This document shows positions 49,376-59,682 of a stretch of 64,000 bases of DNA, in pieces (the stretch's first letter is position 1; each line of letters begins with the position of its first letter). Where the stretch lies: contig NZ_HE997643.1 of assembly GCF_000312485.1 (NCBI RefSeq), forward strand, positions 460,131 to 524,130, read 5' to 3'. The notes beneath the pieces are model-generated. The model did not search any database. It was not told where the DNA came from and saw only the letters and a list, made by a program, of their open reading frames with translations. The position numbers were made by a program, and so were the translations under genes. Source of the DNA: Yersinia massiliensis CCUG 53443 (GTDB lineage Bacteria > Pseudomonadota > Gammaproteobacteria > Enterobacterales > Enterobacteriaceae).

Positions 49376-51991
49376 ATGTCACAACAGCCGCAAGTTAAAT
49401 ATCGTCACGATTATCGTGCGCCGGATTACACCATTACCGACATTGATCTGGACTTCGTACTGGATGCGCAAAAAACGACGGTAACGGCGGTCAGCAAGGT
49501 AAAACGTCAGGCAACCGATGTCACTCCGTTGGTTCTAAATGGTGAAGACCTCACATTAATCAGTATCAGCGTTGATGGGCAGACATGGCCTCATTATCGT
49601 TTACAGGATAATTCGCTAGTTATTGAGCAATTACCCGCACATTTCACACTGACTATCGTTAATGAGATTCACCCCGCCACAAACAGTGCGCTTGAGGGGC
49701 TTTATCTTTCCGGTGAGGCATTGTGTACCCAGTGTGAAGCCGAAGGTTTCCGCCATATTACCTATTATTTAGATCGCCCTGATGTGCTGGCCCGTTTTAC
49801 CACTCGTATCGTAGCCGACAAATCTCGCTATCCTTATTTGCTCTCCAACGGTAACCGTATTGGGCAGGGTGAATTAGACGATGGCCGCCATTGGGTTAAA
49901 TGGGAAGACCCATTCCCAAAACCTTGCTACTTATTTGCCTTGGTTGCTGGTGATTTTGATGTCTTGCGCGATACATTTATCACGCGCTCGGGCCGCGAAG
50001 TGGCGTTGGAGCTTTTTGTTGACCGGGGTAATTTAGACAGAGCCGACTGGGCAATGACCTCGTTGAAGAACTCAATGAAATGGGATGAAACTCGTTTCGG
50101 CCTAGAATACGATCTCGACATCTATATGATCGTCGCAGTAGATTTCTTCAATATGGGCGCTATGGAGAATAAAGGGTTGAATGTCTTCAACTCAAAATAT
50201 GTGCTCGCAAAAGCAGAAACTGCTACAGATAAAGATTATCTGAACATTGAAGCGGTAATTGGTCATGAATATTTCCACAACTGGACCGGTAACCGCGTCA
50301 CTTGCCGTGATTGGTTCCAGTTAAGTTTGAAAGAAGGGTTAACCGTTTTCCGTGATCAAGAGTTCAGCTCTGATTTAGGTTCGCGTTCAGTTAACCGAAT
50401 AGAGAATGTGCGAGTCATGCGTGCGGCGCAATTTGCAGAAGACGCCAGTCCAATGGCTCATGCTATTCGTCCAGATAAAGTCATCGAGATGAATAACTTC
50501 TATACCCTGACGGTATATGAAAAAGGTTCAGAAGTGATTCGTATGATGCATACCTTGCTGGGCGAACAACAGTTCCAAGCCGGTATGCAACTCTATTTTG
50601 AGCGCCATGATGGCAGTGCAGCAACATGTGATGATTTTGTACAGGCGATGGAAGATGCTTCTAATGTCGATCTATCTTTGTTCCGTCGTTGGTATAGCCA
50701 ATCAGGCACGCCAATACTGACGGTGCGTGATGACTATGATGCGGAAAAACAGCAATACCATTTACATGTTAGCCAAAAAACATTACCGACGGCGGATCAA
50801 CCTGAAAAACTGCCACTGCATATCCCACTGGATATTGAGCTGTATGACAGCAAAGGCAACGTGATTGCGTTACAGAGAAATGGGTTACCGGTTCATCACG
50901 TACTGAATGTGACTGAAGCTGAGCAGACCTTTACCTTTGATAACGTAGAACATACGCCAATCCCATCCTTATTGCGTGAATTCTCCTCGCCAGTTAAGTT
51001 GGATTACACTTACAGCGATCAGCAACTGACGTTCCTGATGCAGCATGCGCGTAATGAGTTTTCTCGTTGGGATGCGGCGCAAAGTCTGTTAGCCACCTAT
51101 ATCAAGCTTAATGTTGCCAAATATCAGCAGAAGCAGCCGTTGAGTTTACCGACTCACGTGGCGGATGCTTTCCGCGCAATATTACTTGATGAGAACCTCG
51201 ATCCTGCTTTAGCAGCACAGATCCTGACTCTGCCATCAGAGAATGAAATAGCAGAACTCTTTACGACGATTGATCCTCAGGCCATCAGCGCAGTACATGA
51301 AGCGATTACGCGCTGTCTGGCCCAAGAACTATCTGGTGAGTTGTTGGCTGTTTATGTCGCGAATCTAACGCCAGAGTATCGGATTGAGCACGGTGATATC
51401 GCGAAACGAGCATTGCGTAATACTTGCTTGAGTTATCTAGCATTCGGTGATGAAGACTTTGCTAATAAGCTTGTGTCTTCACAATACCATCAAGCCGATA
51501 ATATGACGGATTCATTGGCTGCAATGGCGGCGGCAGTGGCAGCACAGCTCCCTTGTCGCGATGAGTTATTGGCTGCCTTTGATGTGCGTTGGAATCATGA
51601 TGGCTTAGTAATGGATAAATGGTTTGCACTACAAGCCACCAGTCCAGCCGCCGATGTTTTAACACAGGTACGCGCTTTGCTTAAGCATCCAGCATTTAGC
51701 CTAAGTAACCCAAATCGGACCCGTTCACTGGTGGGTAGTTTTGCGTCTGGTAATCCAGCAGCATTCCATGCCATTGATGGTAGCGGTTACCAATTCCTGG
51801 TCGAGATCCTCAGTGACTTGAATACCCGCAACCCGCAGGTTGCAGCGCGGCTGATTGAACCTTTAATTCGTTTAAAACGCTATGATGCAGAACGTCAGGC
51901 GTTGATGCGACAAGCACTGGAACAATTAAAAACACTGGAAAACTTATCCGGTGATTTGTTCGAGAAAATTACCAAGGCGCTGGCGGCATAG
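49376..51991 (+). CDS. pepN: Aminopeptidase N
   Basis: Broad-specificity cytoplasmic M1 zinc aminopeptidase, a main alanyl aminopeptidase of enterobacteria. It is 871 aa (E. coli 870). The exopeptidase motif GAMENKGLN precedes the zinc site HEYFHNW (His297, His301) with the third ligand in LKEGLTVFRDQEF (Glu320). The C-terminal helical domain is complete. In E. coli the ssu sulphonate operon lies between pepN and pyrD; here there is only a 464-bp gap with a palindromic element. Confidence 0.98.
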   Translation: MSQQPQVKYRHDYRAPDYTITDIDLDFVLDAQKTTVTAVSKVKRQATDVTPLVLNGEDLTLISISVDGQTWPHYRLQDNSLVIEQLPAHFTLTIVNEIHPATNSALEGLYLSGEALCTQCEAEGFRHITYYLDRPDVLARFTTRIVADKSRYPYLLSNGNRIGQGELDDGRHWVKWEDPFPKPCYLFALVAGDFDVLRDTFITRSGREVALELFVDRGNLDRADWAMTSLKNSMKWDETRFGLEYDLDIYMIVAVDFFNMGAMENKGLNVFNSKYVLAKAETATDKDYLNIEAVIGHEYFHNWTGNRVTCRDWFQLSLKEGLTVFRDQEFSSDLGSRSVNRIENVRVMRAAQFAEDASPMAHAIRPDKVIEMNNFYTLTVYEKGSEVIRMMHTLLGEQQFQAGMQLYFERHDGSAATCDDFVQAMEDASNVDLSLFRRWYSQSGTPILTVRDDYDAEKQQYHLHVSQKTLPTADQPEKLPLHIPLDIELYDSKGNVIALQRNGLPVHHVLNVTEAEQTFTFDNVEHTPIPSLLREFSSPVKLDYTYSDQQLTFLMQHARNEFSRWDAAQSLLATYIKLNVAKYQQKQPLSLPTHVADAFRAILLDENLDPALAAQILTLPSENEIAELFTTIDPQAISAVHEAITRCLAQELSGELLAVYVANLTPEYRIEHGDIAKRALRNTCLSYLAFGDEDFANKLVSSQYHQADNMTDSLAAMAAAVAAQLPCRDELLAAFDVRWNHDGLVMDKWFALQATSPAADVLTQVRALLKHPAFSLSNPNRTRSLVGSFASGNPAAFHAIDGSGYQFLVEILSDLNTRNPQVAARLIEPLIRLKRYDAERQALMRQALEQLKTLENLSGDLFEKITKALAA

Positions 51992-52042
51992 TATTTAATG
52001 CCCTTTCAGGTTGCAAACAAACACCGATGACTCAAGCTGGAA

Positions 52043-52147
52043 CGGTGAGGACAGGCAGAAGAGTAAAGCGTCCGCGCCAAGGATGGCGCGGCTCGAGCCA
52101 TCAGGGATGATTTTACGGCGTCTTTACGATCTGCTTGTCCTCTTCGT
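52043..52147. repeat. Nested palindromic element, YPAL-like
   Basis: Outer arms of about 29 bp pair imperfectly: left GAGGACAGGCAGA and GTAAAG against right CTTTAC and CTGCTTGTCCTC. Within are CCGCGCC-AAGGAT-GGCGCGG (52072-52091), the palindrome GGCTCGAGCC (52090-52099) and ATCA-GGGA-TGAT (52100-52111). The shape and sequence fit the Yersinia palindromic sequence family as remembered; not verified. Confidence 0.55.
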
Positions 52148-52171
52148 GCTAGGTGTCTTATCAGTTATCTG

Positions 52172-52194
52172 AGAGGGTAGAAATGCCCTCTTTG
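52172..52194 (+). terminator. Weak terminator-like hairpin after pepN
   Basis: AGAGGG-TAGAAATG-CCCTCT followed by TTG; a short 6-bp stem with few T residues. Confidence 0.35.
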
Positions 52195-52277
52195 TGTCTT
52201 TGTCTCTTCTTACTTGCAAATAATTAACACTTTGTTATCAAGCAAGTGAGACTTGATATTCTTTGCGCGGCTTTACT

Positions 52278-52293
52278 TAGCAAACGTTTACTT
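52278..52293 (+). promoter_or_regulatory. PurR-like operator of pyrD
   Basis: TAGCAAACGTTTACTT contains the core GCAAACGTTT of the PurR box ACGCAAACGTTTTCGT and keeps its dyad. It lies 163 bp before the pyrD ATG. PurR represses pyrD in E. coli. Confidence 0.7.
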
Positions 52294-52455
52294 TCCTGAA
52301 AGATGAATTTACCATTCCCGCATCTATCCACATGTTGGCAGCCGGTCAGCTAACCACCGTGAATATGTGTCGCCACATAAATTGAACGTCACTGGCTGTA
52401 GAACGGCAGAATTAATACCCGCTAACGGTTTGTCACCGGTCGCTCAGGAGATCAC

Positions 52456-53466
52456 ATGTACTATCCTCTCGTCAAAAAAGCACTCTTTCAGCTTGATCCA
52501 GAACGTGCTCATGAGTTCACGTTTCGCCAGTTAAAACGTGTTACTGGTACTCCACTTGAGTTTTTAGTACGCCAGTCAGTACCCACTAAACCGGTCAGTT
52601 GCATGGGCTTATCATTCAAAAACCCAGTTGGTTTAGCTGCCGGTCTGGATAAAGATGGCGAGTGCATTGATGCCCTCGGTGCGATGGGCTTTGGCTTTAT
52701 CGAAGTTGGCACGGTGACACCACGGCCACAGTCCGGTAATGACAAACCAAGGTTATTTAGGATCGTTGAAGCTGAAGGTTTGATCAATCGGATGGGGTTT
52801 AATAATCACGGTGTTGATAACTTAATTGAGAACGTTAAGAAATCCCATTTTGGCGGCATTTTAGGAATTAATATTGGCAAGAATAAAGATACGCCAGTTG
52901 AACAAGGTAAAGACGATTACTTGATTTGTATGGATAAAATATATCCATACGCTGGATATATTGCGATTAATATTTCTTCACCTAATACACCGGGGTTGCG
53001 ATCTTTACAGTATGGTGAAGCATTAGATGATTTGTTAGCGGCAATTAAAAATAAGCAAACTGAATTACAACAGAGACATCATAAGTACGTTCCGGTTGCC
53101 GTAAAGATCGCGCCGGATCTTACTGAGGATGAATTGATCCAAATAGCCGACAGTTTAGTTCGCCATAATATAGATGGTGTTATTGCCACTAATACAACAC
53201 TCGACCGTTCTCTAATTCAAGGATTAAATTATTGCGAACAAGCGGGTGGATTAAGTGGCCGACCATTACAATTACGCAGCACTGAAGTGATTCGCCGTTT
53301 ATCGCACGAGCTGCAAGGGCGTTTGCCAATTATTGGTGTTGGTGGAATTGATTCAGTTACCGCTGCCCGAGAAAAAATGGCAGCCGGTGCTTCTTTGATT
53401 CAAATTTATTCTGGATTCATCTTCCGTGGACCTGGTTTGATTAAGAATATCGTTACTCATATCTAA
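52456..53466 (+). CDS. pyrD: Dihydroorotate dehydrogenase (quinone), class 2
   Basis: Membrane-associated flavoenzyme oxidising dihydroorotate to orotate with quinone, fourth step of pyrimidine synthesis. It is 336 aa, as in E. coli. The N-terminal amphipathic helices ([20 protein letters not shown]) bind the membrane, and the catalytic base is Ser175 in [11 protein letters not shown]. The FMN-binding GVGGID and [13 protein letters not shown] segments are near the C-terminus. The ATG follows CAGGAGATCAC. A C-rich possible start region (TACCCGCT) and the CACCGGTC leader could support the CTP-sensing start-site switching known in E. coli. Confidence 0.98.
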   Translation: MYYPLVKKALFQLDPERAHEFTFRQLKRVTGTPLEFLVRQSVPTKPVSCMGLSFKNPVGLAAGLDKDGECIDALGAMGFGFIEVGTVTPRPQSGNDKPRLFRIVEAEGLINRMGFNNHGVDNLIENVKKSHFGGILGINIGKNKDTPVEQGKDDYLICMDKIYPYAGYIAINISSPNTPGLRSLQYGEALDDLLAAIKNKQTELQQRHHKYVPVAVKIAPDLTEDELIQIADSLVRHNIDGVIATNTTLDRSLIQGLNYCEQAGGLSGRPLQLRSTEVIRRLSHELQGRLPIIGVGGIDSVTAAREKMAAGASLIQIYSGFIFRGPGLIKNIVTHI

Positions 53467-53485
53467 TTATTTAAGCTCATTACTT

Positions 53486-53512
53486 GCCGGGGGGTTTATT
53501 TATTCCTCCGGC
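53486..53512 (+). terminator. Hairpin after pyrD
   Basis: GCCGGGGG pairs with CCTCCGGC (one G-T) around TTTATTTATT... loop; the tail is TCGTCTATATTTT, not a clean T-tract. Confidence 0.55.
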
Positions 53513-53639
53513 TCGTCTATATTTTACTCCGATAGATTAAATCTACAGCGAAAGCCTTATATGAATTTAATCCCTCTTGATGGGTGAATACTCAGATATT
53601 GAGTCAATGAAGTTGGCAGCACGGCGGGAAGGAAAAAAC

Positions 53640-54197
53640 ATGCGGATTAAACCAGACGATAAATGGCGTTGGTATTTTGATACCGAACACGACCGACTGA
53701 TGTTGGATTTAGCTAATGGTATGATATTTCGCTCGCGTTTCCCGTCTAAAATGCTAACGCCTGACGCCTTTGACGAATCTGCATTTTGTGTTGACGATGC
53801 TGCACTTTATTTTGAATTTGAAGATCAATGCCGCCAAATAAAACTCAGCCATGAGCAGCGTTCGGAATTAGTATTAAACGCGCTGGTTGCATTCCGTTTC
53901 TTAAAACCGCTAATGCCTAAAAGTTGGTATTTTGCTCAGCAGCCAAAATCGCTTACGCCGCAAAATGCTGAGTTAGCCGCAGTAAAAGTATTAGACAGTG
54001 GAGAGGATGTACGTTTGTTAGTCGTTGAGTCGGGTGACAGCGCCAGCTTATGTTTATTAGCCCAATCTCAGGTGACGTTAGCAGGGCGGCAGCTAATGCT
54101 GGGTGATGCAATAAAGATCATGAATGACCGCTTATTGCCGTTAGTCATTGAAGAGGTTTATACCGCCCCAGCCTTTGATCTGGATAGAGCGGTTTAA
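53640..54197 (+). CDS. zapC: Cell division protein ZapC
   Basis: Cytoplasmic FtsZ-ring stabiliser that bundles FtsZ filaments. From the ATG at 53640 it has 185 aa (E. coli 180), beginning [27 protein letters not shown], the diagnostic N-terminus. The next conserved block is [13 protein letters not shown] and the C-terminal one [22 protein letters not shown] upstream is the ribosome site. An upstream opening to 53577 is not conserved. It sits between pyrD and convergent ycbX, as in E. coli. Confidence 0.95.
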   Translation: MRIKPDDKWRWYFDTEHDRLMLDLANGMIFRSRFPSKMLTPDAFDESAFCVDDAALYFEFEDQCRQIKLSHEQRSELVLNALVAFRFLKPLMPKSWYFAQQPKSLTPQNAELAAVKVLDSGEDVRLLVVESGDSASLCLLAQSQVTLAGRQLMLGDAIKIMNDRLLPLVIEEVYTAPAFDLDRAV

Positions 54198-54281
54198 TCC
54201 CTTTCTTATTTGAAACTATTGCAATGTTAGCAACAAATATTGATCCGCATTGCTGACTTAAGTCACTTCAACAGAATATTC

Positions 54282-55394
54282 TTATTTACCGCTAAGGGTT
54301 ATGTTCCCTTTGGGGATGCAGCTACAACAAAGAATCGTCCCATCATTGCCAATAGCACTTTGTTTTAACGGTGCGACATCGCCATCGACTAATGTAATGC
54401 GGCAACAGCCACATATCCCTGCACGACATGAATAGGGAATGCGAATATTTTGCTGTTCTAACTGCTCCAATAATACTTGCTGATTATTGCCATTAAATCG
54501 AATGCCATTGTATTCAATGGAGACGACTTTTGATTTATCTTCTGGCGCTGCGAGGCTCTCTACGACAATGCCTTCACTATAAGGACGTGGTGGTTTGGTT
54601 GATAGAATTTCGACTTCATCGCCGACGCGAATAATACCGCTGTTTCTAGCCACCATATTCTGGCCAAAATCAATATCGCCATTCTCAGCCGTTCGGAATG
54701 TCTGCAATGTCCGTAATGGTTCACCGCTTGGATGCTTGCGTCCACGCTCAACGCTCACTGTCGTTAATACACAACGGCTACAGGGTTTCACTAAATCAAA
54801 GGTAATATCGCCGACACGGATAACTTTCCAACTGTCCTCAGCAAAAGCATCTGCACCCGTCACCACAAGATTCGGACGAAATTGTTCAAGTTTGATGCTA
54901 CTAGGGCAGCGTTGCTGTAATACTTTAAATGAGGCTTCATTGATCAACAGATAAGGGAAGCCATCAGCAAAAGAAAGTGGGATCTCTGGCAGGGGTTTTA
55001 CTCGGCGAGTTAATTCTGGGCCAAGCCAGCGCAATTGGACTTCGCGTTGAAAATATCCACTTAGCCAGCTATTGATAGCGGGTGGTGCAATCAGCGCAGT
55101 AAAATGATTCCCCCAAACTTCGGTGGGTTCAGCATTGGCTAAGAAATCATTAAAGCGGATACTGGCACTCTCGCCATCAGGAGCAGTGAGATATAAGCCG
55201 TCTGACATCAGGGCTGGTGTGAACATCACCATTTTGGGGTTCTGGCGCGCCGTCATAAAAGTGCCATCAGGCTCAGTAATCATAAATACACGGTCAAAGG
55301 CCAGTCCGCTGCTGCTGACTTGTGCATGAGAAAGCTGCAAGCCGCGCATGGATTTTACCGGATGAACGTAGAGTCGGGAGAGGGTAATCACCAT
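54282..55394 (-). CDS. ycbX: YcbX, MOSC and 2Fe-2S ferredoxin-domain N-hydroxylated base reductase
   Basis: Molybdenum-cofactor protein; E. coli YcbX detoxifies N-hydroxylated base analogues such as 6-hydroxylaminopurine, using CysJ as electron donor. It is 370 aa (E. coli 369). Residues 1-120 form a MOSC N-terminal beta-barrel ([13 protein letters not shown]). The MOSC domain has the cofactor Cys in [11 protein letters not shown] (about 205-215). The C-terminal plant-type ferredoxin domain has [14 protein letters not shown] and a later CxxC-like LCCSC cluster. It is convergent with zapC and divergent from rlmL, as in E. coli. Confidence 0.95.
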   Translation of the reverse strand: MVITLSRLYVHPVKSMRGLQLSHAQVSSSGLAFDRVFMITEPDGTFMTARQNPKMVMFTPALMSDGLYLTAPDGESASIRFNDFLANAEPTEVWGNHFTALIAPPAINSWLSGYFQREVQLRWLGPELTRRVKPLPEIPLSFADGFPYLLINEASFKVLQQRCPSSIKLEQFRPNLVVTGADAFAEDSWKVIRVGDITFDLVKPCSRCVLTTVSVERGRKHPSGEPLRTLQTFRTAENGDIDFGQNMVARNSGIIRVGDEVEILSTKPPRPYSEGIVVESLAAPEDKSKVVSIEYNGIRFNGNNQQVLLEQLEQQNIRIPYSCRAGICGCCRITLVDGDVAPLKQSAIGNDGTILCCSCIPKGNITLSGK

Positions 55395-55494
55395 AGCCTC
55401 CGTGCGAGTATAAAATTAAGAAGGAGCAACTTTATGACAAGCCGCTGGGATTAGCTATAATGCGCAACAATTTTCTTTTTGGTGATAGTGCGAT

Positions 55495-57615
55495 ATGAAC
55501 TCTCTGTTTGCCAGCACGGCGCGTGGACTGGAAGAACTGTTAAAAAGCGAACTCGAAGCGCTGGGAGCCCTCGACTGTAAAGTAGTACAGGGTGGGGTAC
55601 ATTTTCAGGGCGACGATCGACTCATGTACCAAAGCTTGCTGTGGAGCCGGTTGGCTTCGCGCATCCTGTTGCCACTCAACGAATTCAAAGTCTACAGCGA
55701 CTTGGACCTGTATCTCGGCGTACAGGCGATTGACTGGCCGTCAATCTTTGGTGTGGATAAAACCTTTGCTGTGCACTTTAGCGGCGTGAATGAAGAGATA
55801 CGCAATAGCCAGTACGGTGCGTTAAAAGTCAAAGATGCCATTGTGGATAGCTTCACCCGTAAGTTAGAGCAGCGTCCAACGGTGGCGAAGCAACAGCCGG
55901 ATATTCGCGTCAATGTTTTCTTGCAACGTGATATGGCCAGTGTGGCACTCGATCTCAGTGGCGAAGGTCTGCATCAGCGTGGCTACCGTGATTTAACCGG
56001 TCAGGCTCCGTTGAAAGAAAACTTGGCCGCGGCAATCATTCAACGTTCTGGTTGGCAGTTGGGCACACCGATGGTTGATCCGATGTGTGGTTCAGGCACC
56101 TTGCTGATTGAAGCGGCCATGATGGCTTCTGATCGTGCGCCAGGTCTGCATCGTTCACATTGGGGCTTCACGGCTTGGAGTGCGTTTAACGAAGATCTCT
56201 GGCGTGAATTGACTACCGAAGCGCAAGTCCGTGCTCGCACTGGCTTGCAGGAGACGACCTCACGCTTCTTTGGTTCAGACATTGATCGTCGAGTGATTGA
56301 GATGGCTCGTGCTAACGCCCGCCGCGCTGGCGTCTCAGAGCTGATCAGCTTCAATGCCAATGATGTCAGTAAGCTGGTGAATCCATTGCCTGAAGGGCCT
56401 GTGGGTACCGTTATCAGTAACCCGCCATACGGCGAACGTTTGGACAGTGAGCCAGCATTGATCGCACTGCATAATATGCTGGGTCGCATCATGAAAACGT
56501 CATTTGGTGGTTGGCGCTTATCGCTGTTCAGCGCTTCGCCAGAACTGCTGAGCTGTTTGCAATTACGTGCAGATCGCGAGTTTAAAGCTAAAAATGGCCC
56601 GTTAGACTGCGTACAGAAAAACTATCAGTTAACCGCGAATCCACAAGGGGCCAATGGCGTACAAGTAGCAGAGGATTATGCCAACCGCCTGCGTAAGAAC
56701 GTGAAAAAATTGGATAAGTGGGCTAAACAGCAAGGTATCGAATGTTACCGGTTGTATGACGCCGATTTACCCGATTACAACGTGGCCGTCGACCGTTATG
56801 GTAGCAAAGTTGTGGTGCAAGAATATGCGCCACCTAAAACGATTGATGCACAAAAAGCTCGTCAGCGCCTGTTTGATGTCATCAATGCCACGCTCGCGGT
56901 GTTGAATTTACCTTCAAATCAACTGGTGCTAAAAACCCGTGAACGGCAAAAGGGTAAAAACCAATACGAGAAGTTGGCACAAAAAGGTGAATTCCTGCTG
57001 GTGAGTGAGTATAACGCCAAGCTATGGGTTAACCTGACCGATTACCTTGATACTGGTCTGTTCCTTGATCATCGCATCGCGCGTCAGATGCTAGGCAAAA
57101 TGAGTCAGGGTAAAGATTTCCTGAATCTATTCGCCTACACCGGCACGGCAAGTGTGCATGCAGGATTGGGCGGCGCACGTAGCACCACCACGGTGGATAT
57201 GTCGCGCACTTATTTAGAGTGGGCCGAGAAGAATTTACGGGTGAATGGCTTAACCGGCCAACAGCATCGTTTGATTCAAGCCGATTGCCTCTCTTGGCTC
57301 AGCAATACCGATGAGCAATTCGATGTGATCTTTATTGATCCACCGACGTTCTCTAACTCCAAGCGAATGGAGACCACCTTTGATGTTCAGCGCGATCATT
57401 TAGTGCTGATGAAAGAATTGAAACGGTTACTGCGCCGTCAGGGGACCATTATGTTCTCGAACAATAAGCGTGGTTTCCAGATGGATTTGGCCGGGATAGC
57501 CGCGTTGGGGTTGGAAGCGAAAGAAATTACCGCTCAAACGCAATCTGAAGATTTTGCCCGTAATCGTCAAATTCACAACTGCTGGCTGGTGACTCACCGC
57601 CGCGAGGAAAAGTAA
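55495..57615 (+). CDS. rlmL: 23S rRNA m2G2445 / m7G2069 methyltransferase RlmKL
   Basis: Fused two-domain rRNA methyltransferase. It is 706 aa (E. coli 702). The N-terminal THUMP domain (about 45-155) and RlmL domain (SAM motif [17 protein letters not shown], catalytic NPPYGER at about 307) make m2G2445. The C-terminal RlmK domain ([27 protein letters not shown] at about 618) makes m7G2069. It is divergent from ycbX and ends six bases before uup; the uup ribosome site GAGGAAAAG lies within its last codons, so the pair is coupled. Confidence 0.97.
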   Translation: MNSLFASTARGLEELLKSELEALGALDCKVVQGGVHFQGDDRLMYQSLLWSRLASRILLPLNEFKVYSDLDLYLGVQAIDWPSIFGVDKTFAVHFSGVNEEIRNSQYGALKVKDAIVDSFTRKLEQRPTVAKQQPDIRVNVFLQRDMASVALDLSGEGLHQRGYRDLTGQAPLKENLAAAIIQRSGWQLGTPMVDPMCGSGTLLIEAAMMASDRAPGLHRSHWGFTAWSAFNEDLWRELTTEAQVRARTGLQETTSRFFGSDIDRRVIEMARANARRAGVSELISFNANDVSKLVNPLPEGPVGTVISNPPYGERLDSEPALIALHNMLGRIMKTSFGGWRLSLFSASPELLSCLQLRADREFKAKNGPLDCVQKNYQLTANPQGANGVQVAEDYANRLRKNVKKLDKWAKQQGIECYRLYDADLPDYNVAVDRYGSKVVVQEYAPPKTIDAQKARQRLFDVINATLAVLNLPSNQLVLKTRERQKGKNQYEKLAQKGEFLLVSEYNAKLWVNLTDYLDTGLFLDHRIARQMLGKMSQGKDFLNLFAYTGTASVHAGLGGARSTTTVDMSRTYLEWAEKNLRVNGLTGQQHRLIQADCLSWLSNTDEQFDVIFIDPPTFSNSKRMETTFDVQRDHLVLMKELKRLLRRQGTIMFSNNKRGFQMDLAGIAALGLEAKEITAQTQSEDFARNRQIHNCWLVTHRREEK

Positions 57616-57620
57616 AAACT

Positions 57621-59534
57621 ATGTCGTTAATTAGCATGTCCGGTGCTTGGCTGTCCTTCAGCGATGCCCCTTTATTAGATAATACTGAATTGCATATTGA
57701 GGCAAACGAGCGTGTTTGTCTGGTGGGTCGTAATGGCGCGGGTAAATCCACATTACTAAAAATCCTAAATAAAGAAGTTCCGCTGGATGATGGGCGTATC
57801 ATTTATGAGCAGGATCTGATTGTTGCACGTCTGCAACAAGATCCACCGCGCAATGTGGCCGGAACCGTGTTTGATTTTGTGGCTGAAGGTGTGCAGGAAC
57901 AAGCTGAACATTTGAAGGCTTATCATGCCACGCTGCATGATGTAGAACTTGATCCAAGCGAGAAGAATCTGAATCGTTTAGCTGCGCTACAGGAAATCCT
58001 TGACCACCAAGGTCTGTGGCAGTTAGATAGCCGCATTCAAGAGGTATTGCTGCAGTTAGGGCTATCGGCAGATGCCGAATTGTCATCACTGTCGGGTGGT
58101 TGGTTACGTAAAGCGGCATTAGGTCGTGCGTTGGTAAGCTCACCAAGAGTGCTGCTGTTGGATGAACCGACGAACCACTTAGATATTGAAACCATTAACT
58201 GGCTGGAAGGCTTCCTGAAAGAATTCCAAGGTAGCATCGTGTTTATCTCCCATGACCGTTCCTTTATCCGTGCGATGGCGACGCGTATCGTCGATCTTGA
58301 TCGCGGTAAATTGGTGTCATGGCCAGGTAACTACGAGTTGTATCTTGCTAGCAAAGAAGAAGCGTTACGGGTTGAAGAACTGCAAAACGCGGAGTTCGAC
58401 CGTAAATTGGCGCAAGAAGAAGTCTGGATTCGCCAAGGTATTAAAGCGCGGCGCACCCGTAATGAGGGCCGTGTTCGTGCCTTAAAAGCATTGCGGATGG
58501 AGCGTTCACAGCGCCGTGAAGTGATGGGTACGGCCAAGATGCAAGTGGAAGAGACCGTGCGCTCGGGCAAAATCGTCTTCGATCTGGAAAACGTCAATTA
58601 TCAGATTGATGGCAAAGTGCTGGTGAAGGATTTCACCGCACAGGTTCAGCGTGGCGATAAAATTGCACTGGTTGGCCCTAACGGTTGCGGTAAAACCACG
58701 TTGCTCAAACTGATGCTCGGTCAGCTTAAAGCAGACAGTGGCAAAGTGCATTGTGGGACAAAACTGGAAGTAGCTTATTTTGACCAGCATCGTGCTGAGC
58801 TTGATCCAGAACGCACGGTAATGGATAACTTGGCTGAAGGTAAGCAAGAAGTGATGGTGAATGGTCGTTCACGCCATGTATTGGGTTATCTGCAAGACTT
58901 CCTGTTCCACCCAAAACGTGCCATGACACCAGTTAAAGCGCTGTCAGGTGGTGAACGTAATCGCCTGTTATTGGCAAAGTTATTCCTAAAGCCAAGCAAC
59001 TTGCTGATCCTCGATGAACCGACCAACGATCTGGATGTGGAAACACTGGAACTGTTGGAAGAGATGGTCGATAGCTATCAGGGCACCGTCTTGCTGGTTA
59101 GCCATGACCGTCAATTCGTTGATAACTCGGTCACTGAGTGCTGGATTTTTGAAGGTAATGGCCAAATCAATAGCTTCGTGGGGGGCTATTACGATGCTCA
59201 CCAGCAGCGCGCAGAAGCAAAACCTATCCGTCAGGTGGTGGCTAAAGTTGAAGAGCCTAAAGCGACCGCTGCGGTAAAAAGCAATGCGCCAGCGGCTAAA
59301 AAGCCAGGTAAATTGAGCTATAACTTGCAGCGCGAGTTAGATCAGTTACCGCAACAGCTAGAAAAATTGGAAAATGATATCAGCGAGTTACAGGCTCAGG
59401 TCAGCCACTCAGATTTCTTCTCCCGTCCGCATGAAGAGACCCAACAGGTCTTGAAAGCACTAGCCGATACAGAACAGGCGTTAGAAGTTGCGTTTGGCCG
59501 TTGGGAAGAGCTGGAAGCTCAGAAAAACGGTTAG
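57621..59534 (+). CDS. uup: ABC-F ATPase Uup
   Basis: Soluble ABC-F protein with two ATPase domains and no membrane part, linked to ribosome rescue/assembly and to precise excision of transposons. It is 637 aa (E. coli 635). Walker A1 GRNGAGKST (about 36) and A2 GPNGCGKTT (about 352), signatures LSGGWLRKAALGRAL and LSGGERNRLLLAKL, Walker B LLLDEPTNHLD and LILDEPTNDLD. The inter-domain linker and the C-terminal DNA-binding coiled coil (about 560-637) are present. It is coupled to rlmL. Confidence 0.97.
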   Translation: MSLISMSGAWLSFSDAPLLDNTELHIEANERVCLVGRNGAGKSTLLKILNKEVPLDDGRIIYEQDLIVARLQQDPPRNVAGTVFDFVAEGVQEQAEHLKAYHATLHDVELDPSEKNLNRLAALQEILDHQGLWQLDSRIQEVLLQLGLSADAELSSLSGGWLRKAALGRALVSSPRVLLLDEPTNHLDIETINWLEGFLKEFQGSIVFISHDRSFIRAMATRIVDLDRGKLVSWPGNYELYLASKEEALRVEELQNAEFDRKLAQEEVWIRQGIKARRTRNEGRVRALKALRMERSQRREVMGTAKMQVEETVRSGKIVFDLENVNYQIDGKVLVKDFTAQVQRGDKIALVGPNGCGKTTLLKLMLGQLKADSGKVHCGTKLEVAYFDQHRAELDPERTVMDNLAEGKQEVMVNGRSRHVLGYLQDFLFHPKRAMTPVKALSGGERNRLLLAKLFLKPSNLLILDEPTNDLDVETLELLEEMVDSYQGTVLLVSHDRQFVDNSVTECWIFEGNGQINSFVGGYYDAHQQRAEAKPIRQVVAKVEEPKATAAVKSNAPAAKKPGKLSYNLQRELDQLPQQLEKLENDISELQAQVSHSDFFSRPHEETQQVLKALADTEQALEVAFGRWEELEAQKNG

Positions 59535-59578
59535 AAACGTTTAATCACTGCGCTATCAGATAACGTAATAGACCACTC

Positions 59579-59584
59579 TATAAT
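59579..59584 (+). promoter_or_regulatory. Candidate -10 box for pqiABC
   Basis: A perfect TATAAT about 100 bp before the pqiA start. No good -35 was found; in E. coli pqiAB is activated by SoxS, which can bypass a poor -35. Confidence 0.35.
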
Positions 59585-59682
59585 GATATTGTGTCTATTG
59601 TTATATTAGGTTTCTCGATAGAACAGTGTTCAGCTATGCCCTTCAGTGATGAGGGGCATATATAGCCGTAAGGAATGAGATA

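Larger units (their letters stand above)
51992..52455. other. Gap between pepN and pyrD
   Basis: 464 bp holding a YPAL-like palindrome, a weak hairpin, a PurR-like operator and the pyrD leader (listed separately). No gene was seen. Confidence 0.6.
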
